In this document: positions 1 through 10,484 of the stretch, piece after piece
Layout: every line of letters starts with the position of its first letter
Numbering within the stretch: position 1 is the stretch's first letter
Assembly (NCBI GenBank): GCA_028622995.1
Contig: JAJQJQ010000026.1
Coordinates: 1,364,001-1,428,000 of the forward strand
Source: Panagrolaimus kolymaensis
Taxonomy: Eukaryota; Nematoda; Chromadorea; Rhabditida; Panagrolaimidae
Length of the DNA stretch: 64,000 nt
Reading direction: 5' to 3'
The notes under the pieces: generated by a model
What the model saw: only the letters and a program-made list of their open reading frames with translations
What the model was told of the DNA's origin: nothing
Database searches by the model: none
Translations under genes and position numbers: made by a program

Positions 1-231
1 TTATTTTTTTCTATTAAATTTTTTTAAAAGTTTAATATCGGTACTTTACTAGAGTTTAAATGTAAAACCATTAAAGCAATAGCTATGAAAACAATATTAT
101 AAAAAGCTTTGTTTAATGTTTGGTTTAAATTAATATTTTTATTTTTAATTACTCCCATATTTTTGCATTAAATAATGAACTTTTTTATAATTATTTAATG
201 CCCTCACTGTATGTAAATTTCTTTGATTTAT

Positions 232-620
232 TTATAAGCGGTTATATTCAGGGACGCGAAAAATAATAGCTGCCCACATTGCAATCATATTCAAAAATAC
301 AATTATAACATAACCAACAATATTTATTAATGAATTTGGTTGAAGTAATTTAATTTGGTCATAAATTGTTCCATAAATAATCAATGTCCAATTTGTAAGA
401 GAACCTAAAAATAAAATAAAATGTTAAAGTGATTGTTTCAATAATTTACCATTAATATGTGGATCCAAAGCTATTGATTCGAACATGAAAGTCCAAGTTC
501 CTTTTGGATTTTCACCCCATGAATGGATTGAAAACTCCTACTGTACTAATTACTATTGTTCCATTTGGTTTTAAACTTTCTGATTTACAATTTTACTATT
601 CATTCCTTGTTGATTTCGGA
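232..620 (-). pseudogene. Decayed C-terminal end of a kexin/furin-like proprotein convertase
   Basis: Reading the minus strand, one segment gives HSWGENPKGTWTF and, after an apparent intron at about 420-465, GSLTNWTLIIYGT. Both are hallmark stretches of the P domain of subtilisin/kexin convertases, which cleave proproteins in the secretory pathway. The second piece continues into a hydrophobic segment (VGYVIIVFLNMIAMWAAIIF) and a short tail ending in TAA at 232-234, as in membrane-anchored convertases. Upstream of HSWGEN the frame is closed by a TAG; the preceding P-domain-like piece (LKPNGTIVISTVG) is in another frame, and roughly a dozen residues expected between them are missing. No catalytic domain is visible. 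I infer a truncated, frameshifted copy; an assembly error in a real last exon is the alternative. Confidence 0.55.
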
Positions 621-830
621 AAATGCTTTCAATAAAATTTTAGTCAAGATTTTTTTTTTGTTTTACTAAAAAGCAAAACATTCCAAAAATTATTTTGTAC
701 AGCTCTTAGTTGCTGTTTTGATTAAATTAATCAAAACAACTTAAGCTCCTTCGCCACGTCAAGGCGGCTGTACTTTGAAGGAGAAAAGGGTTTTCACCCC
801 CACCAGTTAACAGGTGTTTCCGAGAAATCT

Positions 831-1253
831 CCGAAGAGATATAAGTGAAGAAGGCCGACGCAAAAGCGAAGGATATCTCCGAAGAGATATAAGTGAAGAA
901 GGCCGACGCAAAAGCGAAGGATATCTCCGAAGAGATATAAGTGAAGAAGGCCGACGCAAAAGCGAAGGATATCTCCGAAGAGATATAAGTGAAGAAGGCC
1001 GACGCAAAAGCGAAGGATATCTCCGAAGAGATATAAGTGAAGAAGGCCGACGCAAAAGCGAAGGATATCTCCGAAGAGATATAAGTGAAGAAGGCCGACG
1101 CAAAGCGAAGGATATCTCCGAAGAGATATAAGTGAAGAAGGCCGACGCAAAGCGAAGGATATCTCCGAAGAGATATAAGTGAAGAAGGCCGACGCAAAGC
1201 GAAGGATATCTCCGAAGAGATATAAGTGAAGAAGGCTGACGCAAAGCGAAGGA
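831..1253. repeat. Minisatellite, nine copies of a 48/47-bp unit
   Basis: Units begin CCGAAGAGAT at 831, 879, 927, 975, 1023, 1071, 1118, 1165 and 1212. The first five spacings are 48 bp; after 1071 they become 47 bp because GCAAAAGCG shortens to GCAAAGCG. Copies are otherwise nearly identical; the last has GGCTGACG for GGCCGACG. Each junction contains a perfect small hairpin, ATATCTC-CGAA-GAGATAT. Open frames on both strands here are repeat artefacts: the 47-bp units break the frame. The array is GC-richer than its surroundings. Confidence 0.95.
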
Positions 1254-2033
1254 ATTTAAATATAAAGGGAGGAAATATAAAAATTTTTCGTTTTTTAGAG
1301 CCATCTGAACAAACTACCTCTTTTTTTATAAATTGATTGAAAAAAATTTACAAAAAGCAGTGCACTACTTTTTTTAAATTTTTTTAAATCAATTTACAAA
1401 AAAAGATGTGGTTTTTTTCAAATGATTCACGAAAAAAATTTATATTTCTTCGCTTTATATGGATGGAAAAAAAAAAGTTGAAAAGGGAAAGGGAAAAGTT
1501 GAAAGAGAAGAAGAAAAAGTTGAAGAATGAAATTTTAGCTATAGCTATAACATTTAATGGCGCCAAATTAAAGAAAGCGATAATGAAGTGAAAATGGGTG
1601 GCAGACGGCCAAAGAAATGACTGGTCTAGCGCTTTGAAAAAAATGCGACCGCTCGACTTTTTTTCGTTTTCATACGAAAAGCCCAACTCATTTCCGTATC
1701 CATTGTTCTTGCCACGAAAGCTTTCTCAGTTAGTTTTGCTTGTTTTAGCGCTGCCACAAAAAAATTTCTTCTTCCTTTATCTTTTCTTCCTAAACAAAAT
1801 TTAACAACTTTGTATATCGTAAAAAAATAATATTTCAATAGCTATTTCTTGCTCATTTACCTTTATAATAGTCCCTTTATACATATCCATATTGTGCTGC
1901 CCATTTTTTGATTCCCATTGATTTCAAATAAATTAGTTTTATGTTTTGCGTGATACGTTCTTCTTTTTTTTTCTATAAACTTTAACATAATCAATTTTAA
2001 ACGAAGATGACCATCTAAAAGTAATAAATTTTT
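1254..2033. other. AT-rich intergenic spacer
   Basis: Low-complexity A/T-rich sequence with long A and T runs between the minisatellite and the next gene. Open frames here are lysine- or phenylalanine-rich and show no family resemblance. I see no RNA gene or repeat. Confidence 0.6.
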
Positions 2034-2044
2034 GAAATTTTTAG
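2034..2044 (+). promoter_or_regulatory. Candidate spliced-leader acceptor for the EFA6-like gene
   Basis: The pyrimidine-rich AATTTTTAG ends at 2044, four bases before the ATG at 2049. That distance is typical of trans-splice acceptors in nematodes. It supports the short first exon as a genuine transcript start. Inferred from sequence only. Confidence 0.45.
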
Positions 2045-2048
2045 AATC

Positions 2049-3859
2049 ATGAGTGGTGGTTCTGTTCTCCGTCCTGTCAAGGTAAGCAAGTTTTTCTTTT
2101 CCATTTTTTTAATTCGAGAAATGAACCAAAAATGTTGCATTAAATTGCGCATGCAAAGGAGAGGGATTTCCGTTATAAATATTTGACAAATTGACGGATG
2201 AAATATTTGCAATTCCGGAACATTGATTTGGGATAATCAAAAAAAGTTTTTAAAAGCGCTATAAGAAACTTGTGCTGTCAACTTTTTTTTATAATTTTCT
2301 TCGAATAGATTGGAAATTGGATGATGATGACCTGCTGTGAAATCATGAACACACTTTTTTTAAAACTTCTCTTAGCCATTTTAACTTTTTTTTCGCCCTT
2401 TTTGACATACTAATTTAATTATTTTGCTAAAATCAACTCCATTTAAATATCTCAGGTAAGTTGAAGGAGTTGCAAACATGGTAAATTTTATGCCATTTTA
2501 AGTAATGAAGATGAAATCCCTGATGCAAATGCTGATGCTTCCACAAGAGCTTCAGGTGTGTTCCGTCGTTTAAGCAGAAAGATATCAAAAAAATATAATC
2601 CTGCTGAAATAAAAGATCAAATTGATTACAAACATGGTTGGGTAGTTAAAAAATCTGTTTATGATGCAGATGGTAAAAAAAGTGAGTAAAAAGATTAAAT
2701 TAAAAACTAGAAATAAAAGCAAGTATTTTTCAGCTCCATTTGGTCGACGAAATTGGCAAATGTTTTATGCTACTTTACGCGGAATGGTATTATATCTTCA
2801 TAAATCCGAACATGGATTTGATGATGGAAGATTTAATACTTATAATAATTGTATACTCCTTCATCATGCTATAGCTTCCCTTCCCATTGATTATAAAAAA
2901 CGTGTAAATGTTTTTCGGCTTCGTACTGCCAATTTTGGAGAATTTTTATTCCAAACTGGTGATTCTGTTGAAGTGAGCAACGATTTCATATTTAGTTGTT
3001 CAAGCATAATTTATATGTTTTAGGTTAATAAATGGATTGATGCTATTAATTTTGTTGCTGCCGCGTTTTCCACTCCCGCTTTGCCTCCTCCCGCCGGGTC
3101 TGATAGTAATTCGCTAATATTTAATCGACCTTTATTACCATCTGCCCCATCTAATTTAGCCATGGTAAGTGTAAAGCATATAAGAGTTAAGCCTTAAAGT
3201 TGATATTTTAGAAAGCTCAACTTCGATCACATCAAGGTAAAGTAGTTGAAATGGAAGAAAGATTAGTAAATCTTCGAAGTAATGCTCCATCAATCAAAGC
3301 AAAAGGAAAACCAGTATTTGATTATTTTTATCGTGAAAGATATCTTGATAATGAGCGAGAACGATATGCAACATATGTTAAAATTCTTCGACAACAAGTA
3401 ACTAGTGTATCCCAAACTGATTTATGTAGCAGAGGATCATCTGTTAGAGGATCGTCAGTTAGAGGTTCATCCGCTCGAGTTACAACTCCACCAGCTAAAA
3501 CTATTACAACTGCTTATATTACTTCCATTCCAATAACAAATAATAATAATTCTTCAAATTTTTATCATCATCATAATACTCCCACAACAACAGCCATGAG
3601 TAGTACAATGTCGTCAACTCGAGGAAATTCACTTCGACATGAAGGAAAAAATTCAACTCCATCGGAAACTTCTTCCACTCAACAACAACAACAACCACCC
3701 GCATTAGCTGAAGCGATGAGAATTGCTTCAGGTTGTTTACCAAATGTTCCAGCACATGGCTGTTTACCTAATGCACCAAATGGTGGAGGTGAAGTTGGTC
3801 CTCATATTTATGCCAATGATGAAGATCGAATAAGCTATAAAGAAGCAATGCACTATTAA
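2049..3859 (+). CDS. efa-6: EFA6/PSD-like PH-domain protein, apparently lacking the Sec7 domain
   Basis: Spliced protein similar to the C-terminal half of EFA6/PSD, Arf6 regulators at the plasma membrane. In order: a short first exon (MSGGSVLRPVK, 2049-2081); an exon near 2490-2673 with a basic stretch (FRRLSRKISKKY) and the PH start (YKHGWVVKKS); the PH core 2733-2970 (PFGRRNWQMFYATLRGMVLY, then VFRLRTANFGEFLFQ); 3024-3163 (VNKWIDAINFVAAAF, then FNRPLLPSAPS, an EFA6/PSD signature); and 3212-3859, a coiled-coil-like region (RERYLDNERERYATY) followed by a Ser/Thr/Gln-rich tail. No Sec7 exchange-factor domain is recognisable in 2049-2490, only a possible remnant (WKLDDDD near 2311). The join between the first exon and the 2490 exon is unresolved because the phases do not match a simple splice, so the 5' structure is uncertain. 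The PH-plus-C-terminal assignment is firm. Confidence 0.8.
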
Positions 3860-4388
3860 AAATACATATATATCAATGATGAAAATTTTTAGTTTATTGT
3901 TTTTGGTGCCATTTTTATTATTTTCTTTTTAATACTTTTATCTCCCTGTTATTGTTTATAACCTAAAGAAGAACCGATGTACAAGCTGGTCAAATTCGTT
4001 TTAACAAAAAAAAAATAAACTTGCATAATACTATTAGCTTTGTTTTTTTATTTACAAAAAGTGTATCTCATTGGACTCAGAAATATGTAGTCAATTACAG
4101 TAGGAAATCAATTTTATTATGTATGTTTGAGGAAGATAAGTTAGAAAAACCATAGAAACAAAACTCAAAAGCTTTTCAATCATCATCACTTCGATCTCAA
4201 ATAATTTGAATGTAATATTTCTCATTTTTTTCTCAAGGCGAAAAAAAATTGCGACGATCATTCAATCTTGATCAAACTTGAATTAGTCTTACTTTTTGCA
4301 AACAAAAAACTTTTAGTATTTTTCTGTTGATCTTAGATAGTAGTAAACTTTATTAATGAGATTATTTCCTTATGTAAAAAACATGATT
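3860..4388. other. Convergent intergenic region / 3' ends
   Basis: Spacer between two convergent genes. It holds the 3' UTR of the EFA6-like gene (AATAAA-type signal near 4014) and of the minus-strand gene. No further gene is seen. Confidence 0.6.
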
Positions 4389-5642
4389 TTAATCTGTTTT
4401 GTTATTCCATAATTCGATTAAATTTTTCACATTTGATTTAGAAGAGTAACTTTCGGGTGATTCTTGTATCGTCGTCGTGTATTGATGAATCCAAACTTCT
4501 TCATTATAAAATTTTCTTAAACTTTGAGATCTTCTTAGTGGATTTTGTTGTTCCTCGGAAACAAAAGTAACTCGCTTTTTAATCATGACATTTTCGATAA
4601 CCGTTTTATCCGCGTTTTTTATTTGTTCCTTTTGTTTGGATTTCATGTTTTCATAATATTCCAATTTGGGTGCTTCCGATTGAGGAGGTTTATTGTTGAT
4701 AGTAGTTGCTGGGTGAATGATAGTTTCGGATGCTAATATTGGAATCGGCATAGGATATAATTGAGGATCTGATCGACGCCTACTTTTTATTGCATCAGCT
4801 TTCTCAGATGAATTTTTCCTTATTATTTTTGTACTATAACTTATGTAATTAAACTAAACACTTTTATTCCATAGCTTACATTATTTTCTTTTGATTATTG
4901 AGCCACTGATTACCTCCTTTACTTTCATCCACTGAAAACGTGTTGATCAATTTGTTTGCCGTTTTTCTCATTTCTTCGCTAACATTTTCTGCAACTTGCT
5001 TTAATTTATGCGCGAAAATGGTTGATGGTACTATAAAAGGCTATGACATTATTATATCCTTGCTATAAGTATGGCTTACAATGGGGTCTAAGTTGATTGT
5101 AGAAAACATGGACTCTATTTTTATGCTCCAATGGGAAATGTAAGCCCATAATAGTTTTACCATGTATCAAAACTATGAGATTGGGATGTGGCTTCGTTAA
5201 TTTTTGAATCTCCGAGCTGTAAAGTTTTATTTAATCAGCTAAAATATTCAAATTTTTTAACTTACACATTTATTACAAATCTTTGCCGCGGGCCTGAGAA
5301 AAATGATAAGACCATATCCGCTTCGTTGGTAGACTTTTCATTTTTATAAGCTACCAATTCTCCAATCATTCCTTCAACCCATTTTCCATTTTCCACAAAT
5401 AATATTTGTACATAAGCTTGACAACATACATAATTAATTGGGGAAACTTCTTTACATTCTTCACTAAATTTTTTAGGTAAAATCCATTCTTGTCCAATTA
5501 TAGGTTTATAACCTTCGCCGTTATCTAACTTTTCACGGTTTATTGTGAAACACTCCATCATACAATAATGTTTTAAAAAGTTAGAGTAAAACTGTCCTTT
5601 TTTAGTTAGGTACTTGTTATTTGCTTTGATTGAGTAATACAT
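4389..5642 (-). CDS. Uncharacterised protein, four or five exons
   Basis: I do not recognise the family. The first coding exon reads MYYSIKANNKYLTK from 5642 to about 5267. It contains many aromatic and Cys residues (HYCMMECF, YVCCQAYVQ) and a trailing GPRQRFVIN. Further exons follow at about 5220-5087 (HPNLIVLIHGKTIMGLHF), 5038-4877 and 4821-4389. The last part is hydrophilic with a basic RRRSDPQLYP motif and a Lys/Glu-rich tail, so the protein looks like an N-terminal globular domain plus a disordered C-terminus. Introns of 40-60 bp with consensus ends support a real gene. The frame stays open upstream of 5642 (TGWIKFEVSD), so the true start may lie in an upstream exon. No signal peptide is evident from the chosen start. 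Confidence 0.65.
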
Positions 5643-5787
5643 TATGTCGCTCACTTCAAACTTAATCCATCCGGTCTTTCTTTCCTTTTTCGTGTTGTTT
5701 GTTTTTTGAGCTTTCTTGGATCATTTATAACTTTTGTTACCGTTATTTGATTTTATTGCTGACAATTTTTTTACTCAACAATGTTTG

Positions 5788-5796
5788 TATTTTCAG
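5788..5796 (+). promoter_or_regulatory. Candidate spliced-leader acceptor for succinyl-CoA ligase
   Basis: GTATTTTCAG ends at 5796, ten bases before the ATG at 5807: a canonical TTTCAG acceptor with no plausible donor close upstream in frame. Inferred. Confidence 0.5.
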
Positions 5797-5806
5797 CTAT
5801 TACCAA

Positions 5807-7271
5807 ATGCTACGAAACAACATCAAAATAATCAAAAGTGTTTCTTCGGTATGTTTAATTCATATATTTGTATGCTTTTTCACCGTTTGTTTTTTTAGCG
5901 TTGTGCTCAAGTGCGTTTCCTCAATCTTCAAGAATACCAAAGCAAAACTTTGCTGGAAAAGAAAGGATGCAATGTTCAACGATTTTTTGTTGCTGACAAT
6001 GTGAATGAAGCTGAAAAATGTCTTCAAAGCTTTCGTATGCCTTTTAACCGTCGTGCCTTATTAATAAACGTCTTTAGATCATGATGAATATGTTGTGAAA
6101 GCTCAAATCCTTGCTGGAGGTCGCGGCAAAGGAAGATTCATTGATGGTCCTTCAAATCTTGGTGGTGTATATATTTCTAGAAGGTGTGTAACTTTATTAA
6201 CCCATATTCTTATTATAAATTTGTTCTTTAGAAAAGATGACATCCTTGATTCAATAAAAGAAATGATCGGAAAGCGCTTGGTTACAAAACAAACAGATCC
6301 TTCCGGTGTTAAAGTAAACAAAGTTATGGTTGCTGAATCAATTCCAATTAGTCGTGAAACATATTTGGCCATTTTAATGGATCGTGATTCAAATGGTCCT
6401 GTTATTATTGCATCACCAGCTGGTGGGATGGATATTGAAGATATCGCTGAACATAAGCCCGAAATGATCTTAAAAACTCCTATCAATATTACCACTGGAA
6501 TCACTGAATATCAATCAAATAAAATCGCAAAATTCTTAGAATTTCCTGATGAACTTCTTTCAACTGCTGCTGAACAAATAAAACGATTGTATGAACTTTT
6601 CATTGAAGTTGATGCCACTCAAATAGAAATCAATCCATTAGCTGAAACGAATGATGGACGTGTATTTGCTGTTGATGCAAAGTTAAACTTCGATGATAAT
6701 GCTGCTTATCGACAAAAAGATATTTTTGCTATGGATAATCATGAAGGACAAGACTCTCGTGATATTGAAGCTAAGAAACATCATCTCAACTACATTGGAT
6801 TGGATGGTAATATTGCTTGTTTAGTTAATGGTGCTGGTCTTGCAATGGCTACGATGGATATTATCAAACATTTTGGTGGAAGTCCAGCAAATTTTCTTGA
6901 TGTTGGCGGTGCTGTTACCGAAAATGAAGTTTATCATGCATTTCAAATTATTTGTTCTGATCCTAAAGTGAGCTTATCAAAAACTTTTCCCTTTAATTTA
7001 CACTTTCTTTTTTTAGGTAAAAGGTATCCTTGTCAATATCTTCGGTGGTATTGTGAATTGTGAAACTGTTGCACAAGGTATTATCAAAGCATGTAAAAGA
7101 ATCAAACTTCATGTGCCATTAATCATACGACTGGAAGGAACAAATGTTGATGCTGCAAAAGAATGTCTCAAAAACAGTGGATTGCCATTTATTACTGCAA
7201 CATGTCTTGAAGAAGCTGCTCAAAAAGCTGTCGCAATCATACAAAAAAGTGCTGCTGTATCCTCTTCTTGA
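5807..7271 (+). CDS. sucg-1: Succinyl-CoA ligase [GDP-forming] beta subunit, mitochondrial
   Basis: Beta subunit of the citric-acid-cycle enzyme that converts succinyl-CoA to succinate with nucleotide phosphorylation in the mitochondrial matrix. Five exons. A basic, Ser-rich leader (MLRNNIKIIKSVSS) looks like a transit peptide, followed by the conserved start of the mature protein (LNLQEYQSKTLLEKKG). The ATP-grasp domain has KAQILAGGRGKGRF, VMVAESI and EINPLAET, with VDAKLNFDDNA. The C-terminal CoA-ligase domain has CLVNGAGLAMATMD, GGSPANFLDVGGA, VKGILVNIFGGIVNC and IIRLEGTNVDAAK, ending KSAAVSSS. The protein is full-length with all landmarks intact. Residues such as GGV in place of the GGV-hxx motif of ATP-forming paralogs do not settle nucleotide specificity by eye; overall it resembles the SUCLG2 branch. 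Confidence 0.95.
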
Positions 7272-8505
7272 AATGGAATACACTTATTGGAATTAGTTTA
7301 TATTAGTTAATTATGTTAGATATGTGTTTGTTATGTTGATGACTTGTTTATTTGCATATTTTTGTTACGTGGTTATGACGTTAATAAATCGGATTTCTTT
7401 TACCTCTTTCGTGTTTTTTTTTTTGTAAAAGTTTTTTATTTAGAATTAAGTCTCCAATGCCCTCAAGTAATCTCCCAACTATTACAACAAAAAATGGAAA
7501 AAAACCGGATGAGTTGTGGTCATTTTCCTTACCTGCTGCTGTCAAAATTGTGAAACCTGTTTTTCTCGTAGACCAACCATTCTCTTTATTAATATGAGTA
7601 AGTTATAATCATCGAATGGCAACCAACATCGAGCATGCTTTTTTGATGTTGCTCATGCTGCTCTAGATCCGCTTCATTGATCATGTCAATTGGGAAATAA
7701 AAAGATAATTCAAGTTTACAATGAAAAGCTCGACATCAACAAAAAAAATGAATGACCAAATTGAAAAAATACTATTGTCTATTGTCAGCATTGAAACTCC
7801 ACCCTTGCCTTTAAATAACAGATGCACAAAAAAACGGTAAATGCGGTTCAGGTAAAAAAAATCATCAGCACCTTTCACTTCTTTCGGCTTTTTTTTAATA
7901 TTTATAAAAAGTGACAGTAATACTTTCGTTTAAAATTTTTTGTTTAGTTTTCGTAATAAAATATTTGTTTTTTACTTTTCAGGTTTTTATTCTCTTGTTT
8001 TTTTGGTCTCCTCGGCTACGGATTTTTCTTTTTCTTTCTGTTGCCCTAGGCAGAGAAGCTTTCTGAATTTTAACGGAGCAGTTTTTCCCTTCTTTTTTTG
8101 AAAATTGATGGTCATTTTTAGTATCCCTCTTTCTTCTTTGTTTCTTCCTATGGGTCAGAAAATGAAAAGTGAAGAAAAAAAGAGAAACTCATCTTACAGT
8201 TTTTGTTGAATAAAATTTATTTATAATTTGCGCCTCCGAAAAAAAATTATTCTATTCAATTTTTTTTGACTTTGTCTTTTTTTATTTTTCATTTTTTAAA
8301 TAATATAGAGAGAATCCGTGCCTCTCCGTTTCCGGTCGATTGTTTTGGAATGAAATCGAATTTATTTATTTTTTCAAGAATTTTATTTTATAACATTCAA
8401 ATTTTTTCTTTTGCTTTGAAATTATTAAAATATATTATTTTTAGTGTATTACCGTAATCTTTCAAAACATTGTTAAGTATTAGCGGATATTCATTAGCGC
8501 CGAAA
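7272..8505. other. Intergenic region with no recognised gene
   Basis: 1.2 kb with poly-T/A tracts. Around 7600-7680 a less AT-biased patch contains GAGCATG and CATGCTGCTC, and a 32-codon minus-strand frame; neither has a recognisable product. The remainder probably holds the 3' UTR of the ligase gene and the promoter of the following secreted protein. Confidence 0.55.
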
Positions 8506-9362
8506 TGAGGCTCCCTTTTCTCATTTTGCTTCTGTTTCTAATATCATTTATTCATTGTTGTGCTCCACCAGGATTTGTTCCAAGTCAAGATCCAGGTAAG
8601 TAATCAATATTTGTCGTTAGCTTTTCTTCAAACTTTTATGCTTTACAAGAGCCGTTTTTTTGCTGGGAAATAAATAATTTTATTTTACGATTTTTTAACC
8701 TTTCTCTGCTACCAAAGTTATGTTGTCTTTGATCCTATTTTTGTCACCCAAAGTTCAGCAGTCGATCATCCTTTATTGGATATATTTTTTCTTCTTCTTT
8801 CAAAACGAGCTTTTTGCCCTTTTGAAATCCAGAAAAAAAGGTTATTATTTAGCGCAGTCAACCATTTTATAATTGATTTACGTATTTTTGCATTGAATTT
8901 TTTTCCCAAAATCTCTGGAGTACCAGCAAAGAAAAAATATTAGAAAGAGAAATGAAAATAACAAAAAAAAGTAACAATAAATTAAATTTAAGCATTTGTT
9001 GGAGCTCGATGTTCTGATCTCATTCTTTATCCTGTAAATGCTGTAGATCAAGCAGATCAATATCGATTTGATTACAGTGATGTAAGCTTTGGAAATACTC
9101 ATAGTCAAGCAGCTACCGTGGCAATTACATGCACAGCTGGCGGACAAGCTGCTACAGTAGAAGGTTATGATCAGGTAAAAGTTTTATTTCTAAAACTTTC
9201 TAATCGGTTAATTGCAACTTTATACCCAAGAAATTTTTTTAGCAACGTGCTTCAATCAGCGCATCACCTTCATTAATAGCATCATGTACAAATGTGGGAG
9301 GTTCACAATATACTTGGACAATACTTGGTCGAATCTTGCAATTCGTTGATTGCCGATTTTGA
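8506..9362 (+). CDS. Small secreted cysteine-containing protein, C6-domain-like
   Basis: Three exons (8506-8596, about 8994-9173, 9242-9362). The first encodes a strong signal peptide (MRLPFLILLLFLISFIHCC). The mature part of about 100 residues has four well-spaced cysteines (ARCSD, AITCTAGGQ, ASCTNVGG, VDCRF). The pattern A-T-x-x-I-T-C...C-x-N-x-x-G...W...I-L-x-x-V-x-C resembles the nematode C6 domain of secreted or cuticular proteins, though only four of that domain's six cysteines are present. The stop follows CRF directly, so the domain ends the protein. The first intron is about 400 bp, long for this window. Function unknown; probably secreted to the extracellular space or cuticle. Confidence 0.75.
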
Positions 9363-9581
9363 ATCTCTCATTTTCTTTTATTTTTTTCTTTCTTTGCCAA
9401 ATATAATATTATTTTATTATTAATCTTTTACTGCCTAAATAATCTTTATTTTAAATGTATTTTCGTTAAACTTCAACTGATCTTAATTTACTTTTGTAAT
9501 TTCTTAAATTGTAATTAACTTTATTAAAATTTAATTTGAAATTAAGTAATTTTATACATTTTTTTTTCTATTAATAAATTT

Positions 9582-10211
9582 TTATATTCCAATACCAAAT
9601 CTATCAAAATGTCGAGTAATAAGTGATAATCTAAAGCTAACAGTTCCCATTGCGATTGTTTGCAATTTCATTCTTTCTTCGGGTGATTCTAAAGCTGCAA
9701 GGGATCTAAGTTGAAGTCCACCACCAACAAAATATTGCATTATTTCATCCCTTGTTGTTCCTTTCGGTCTCCAACATTGGCATTCAATCTTAAATTTAAA
9801 AAAGGAATGAATAAACATAATTTCTAAGGTTTTAAAACTTACAAGATGCTCGCCTGGAGAAGTGGGAATAAAAATTGTTCCATAACCATAAATTTCTTGC
9901 CTTCCATAATTATCTTGATGCCATACTTCAATATTGATTCTTGGCCAACCTTGAATTGTTTTAGTTGCTAAATGAATTTCAATTGGATGTGCAAAATATG
10001 CTGCATCGGTGGTAGGTAAATCAGTTTGAGTTTGACCCTCATGTTCCCCTTCGATTATTCTCCATCCACCACCTTAAAATTTTAAAAGTTAGAAATAACG
10101 TTTTTTAAAGGAATAAAAAGTACCTATTTGTAAAGCCCATCGACAACATAAATTATTATCAGGAAAATTTTTACCACTTTCTATTTGACCAATGATATGT
10201 AATTCTGCCAT
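9582..10211 (-). CDS. mksr-2: B9 domain-containing protein B9D2 (ciliary transition zone)
   Basis: Component of the MKS/B9 complex that forms the ciliary transition-zone gate, in nematodes confined to ciliated sensory neurons. Three exons encode a protein that is nearly all B9 domain: MAELHIIGQIESGKNFPDNN at the start, RWALQIGGGWRIIEGEHEGQ, then HPIEIHLATKTIQGWPRI and VWHQDNYGRQEIYGYG, then CWRPKGT and finally FVGGGLQLRS and RHFDRFGIGI. These match B9D2 (C-terminal DRFG and the WP...VWHQD motif) better than B9D1 or MKS1. The ATG at 10211 gives the expected N-terminus and length. The next upstream gene on the same strand begins about 270 bp away; trans-spliced co-transcription is possible but not shown. 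Confidence 0.92.
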
Positions 10212-10484
10212 AACAACATTTAAAGAAAAAATTAAGTAAGTCGCCTTATGATTTTATTTTTAGTAGCCAGCCAAGAGAAAAGAAAAAGAACGTGCATGAG
10301 TATTAATGGAGTTGCCATGACGACGTCGACAAAAACATGCAATGTCCGTAACAACCACATTTTTTTCTCCAGATAAGATTTTTTTTGAAACGTAAATAAA
10401 TGTGTACAAAAAATAATAAAATTGCAGCAAACAATTAATTTAAATTTTATAATTTTCATAAATATAAAAAGGTGGCATTAATAA

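Noticed and set aside
727..1304. Long open frames on both strands with 16-residue repeats (for example EEGRRKSEGYLRRDIS)
   Set aside because: They are the minisatellite translated; the same repeat is open in several frames and the 47-bp units shift frame, so no protein is supported.
1384..1838. Lys- or Phe-rich open frames
   Set aside because: Composition mirrors A/T homopolymers; no splice context or family resemblance.
6103..6504. 133-codon minus-strand frame
   Set aside because: Antisense shadow of the succinyl-CoA ligase exon.
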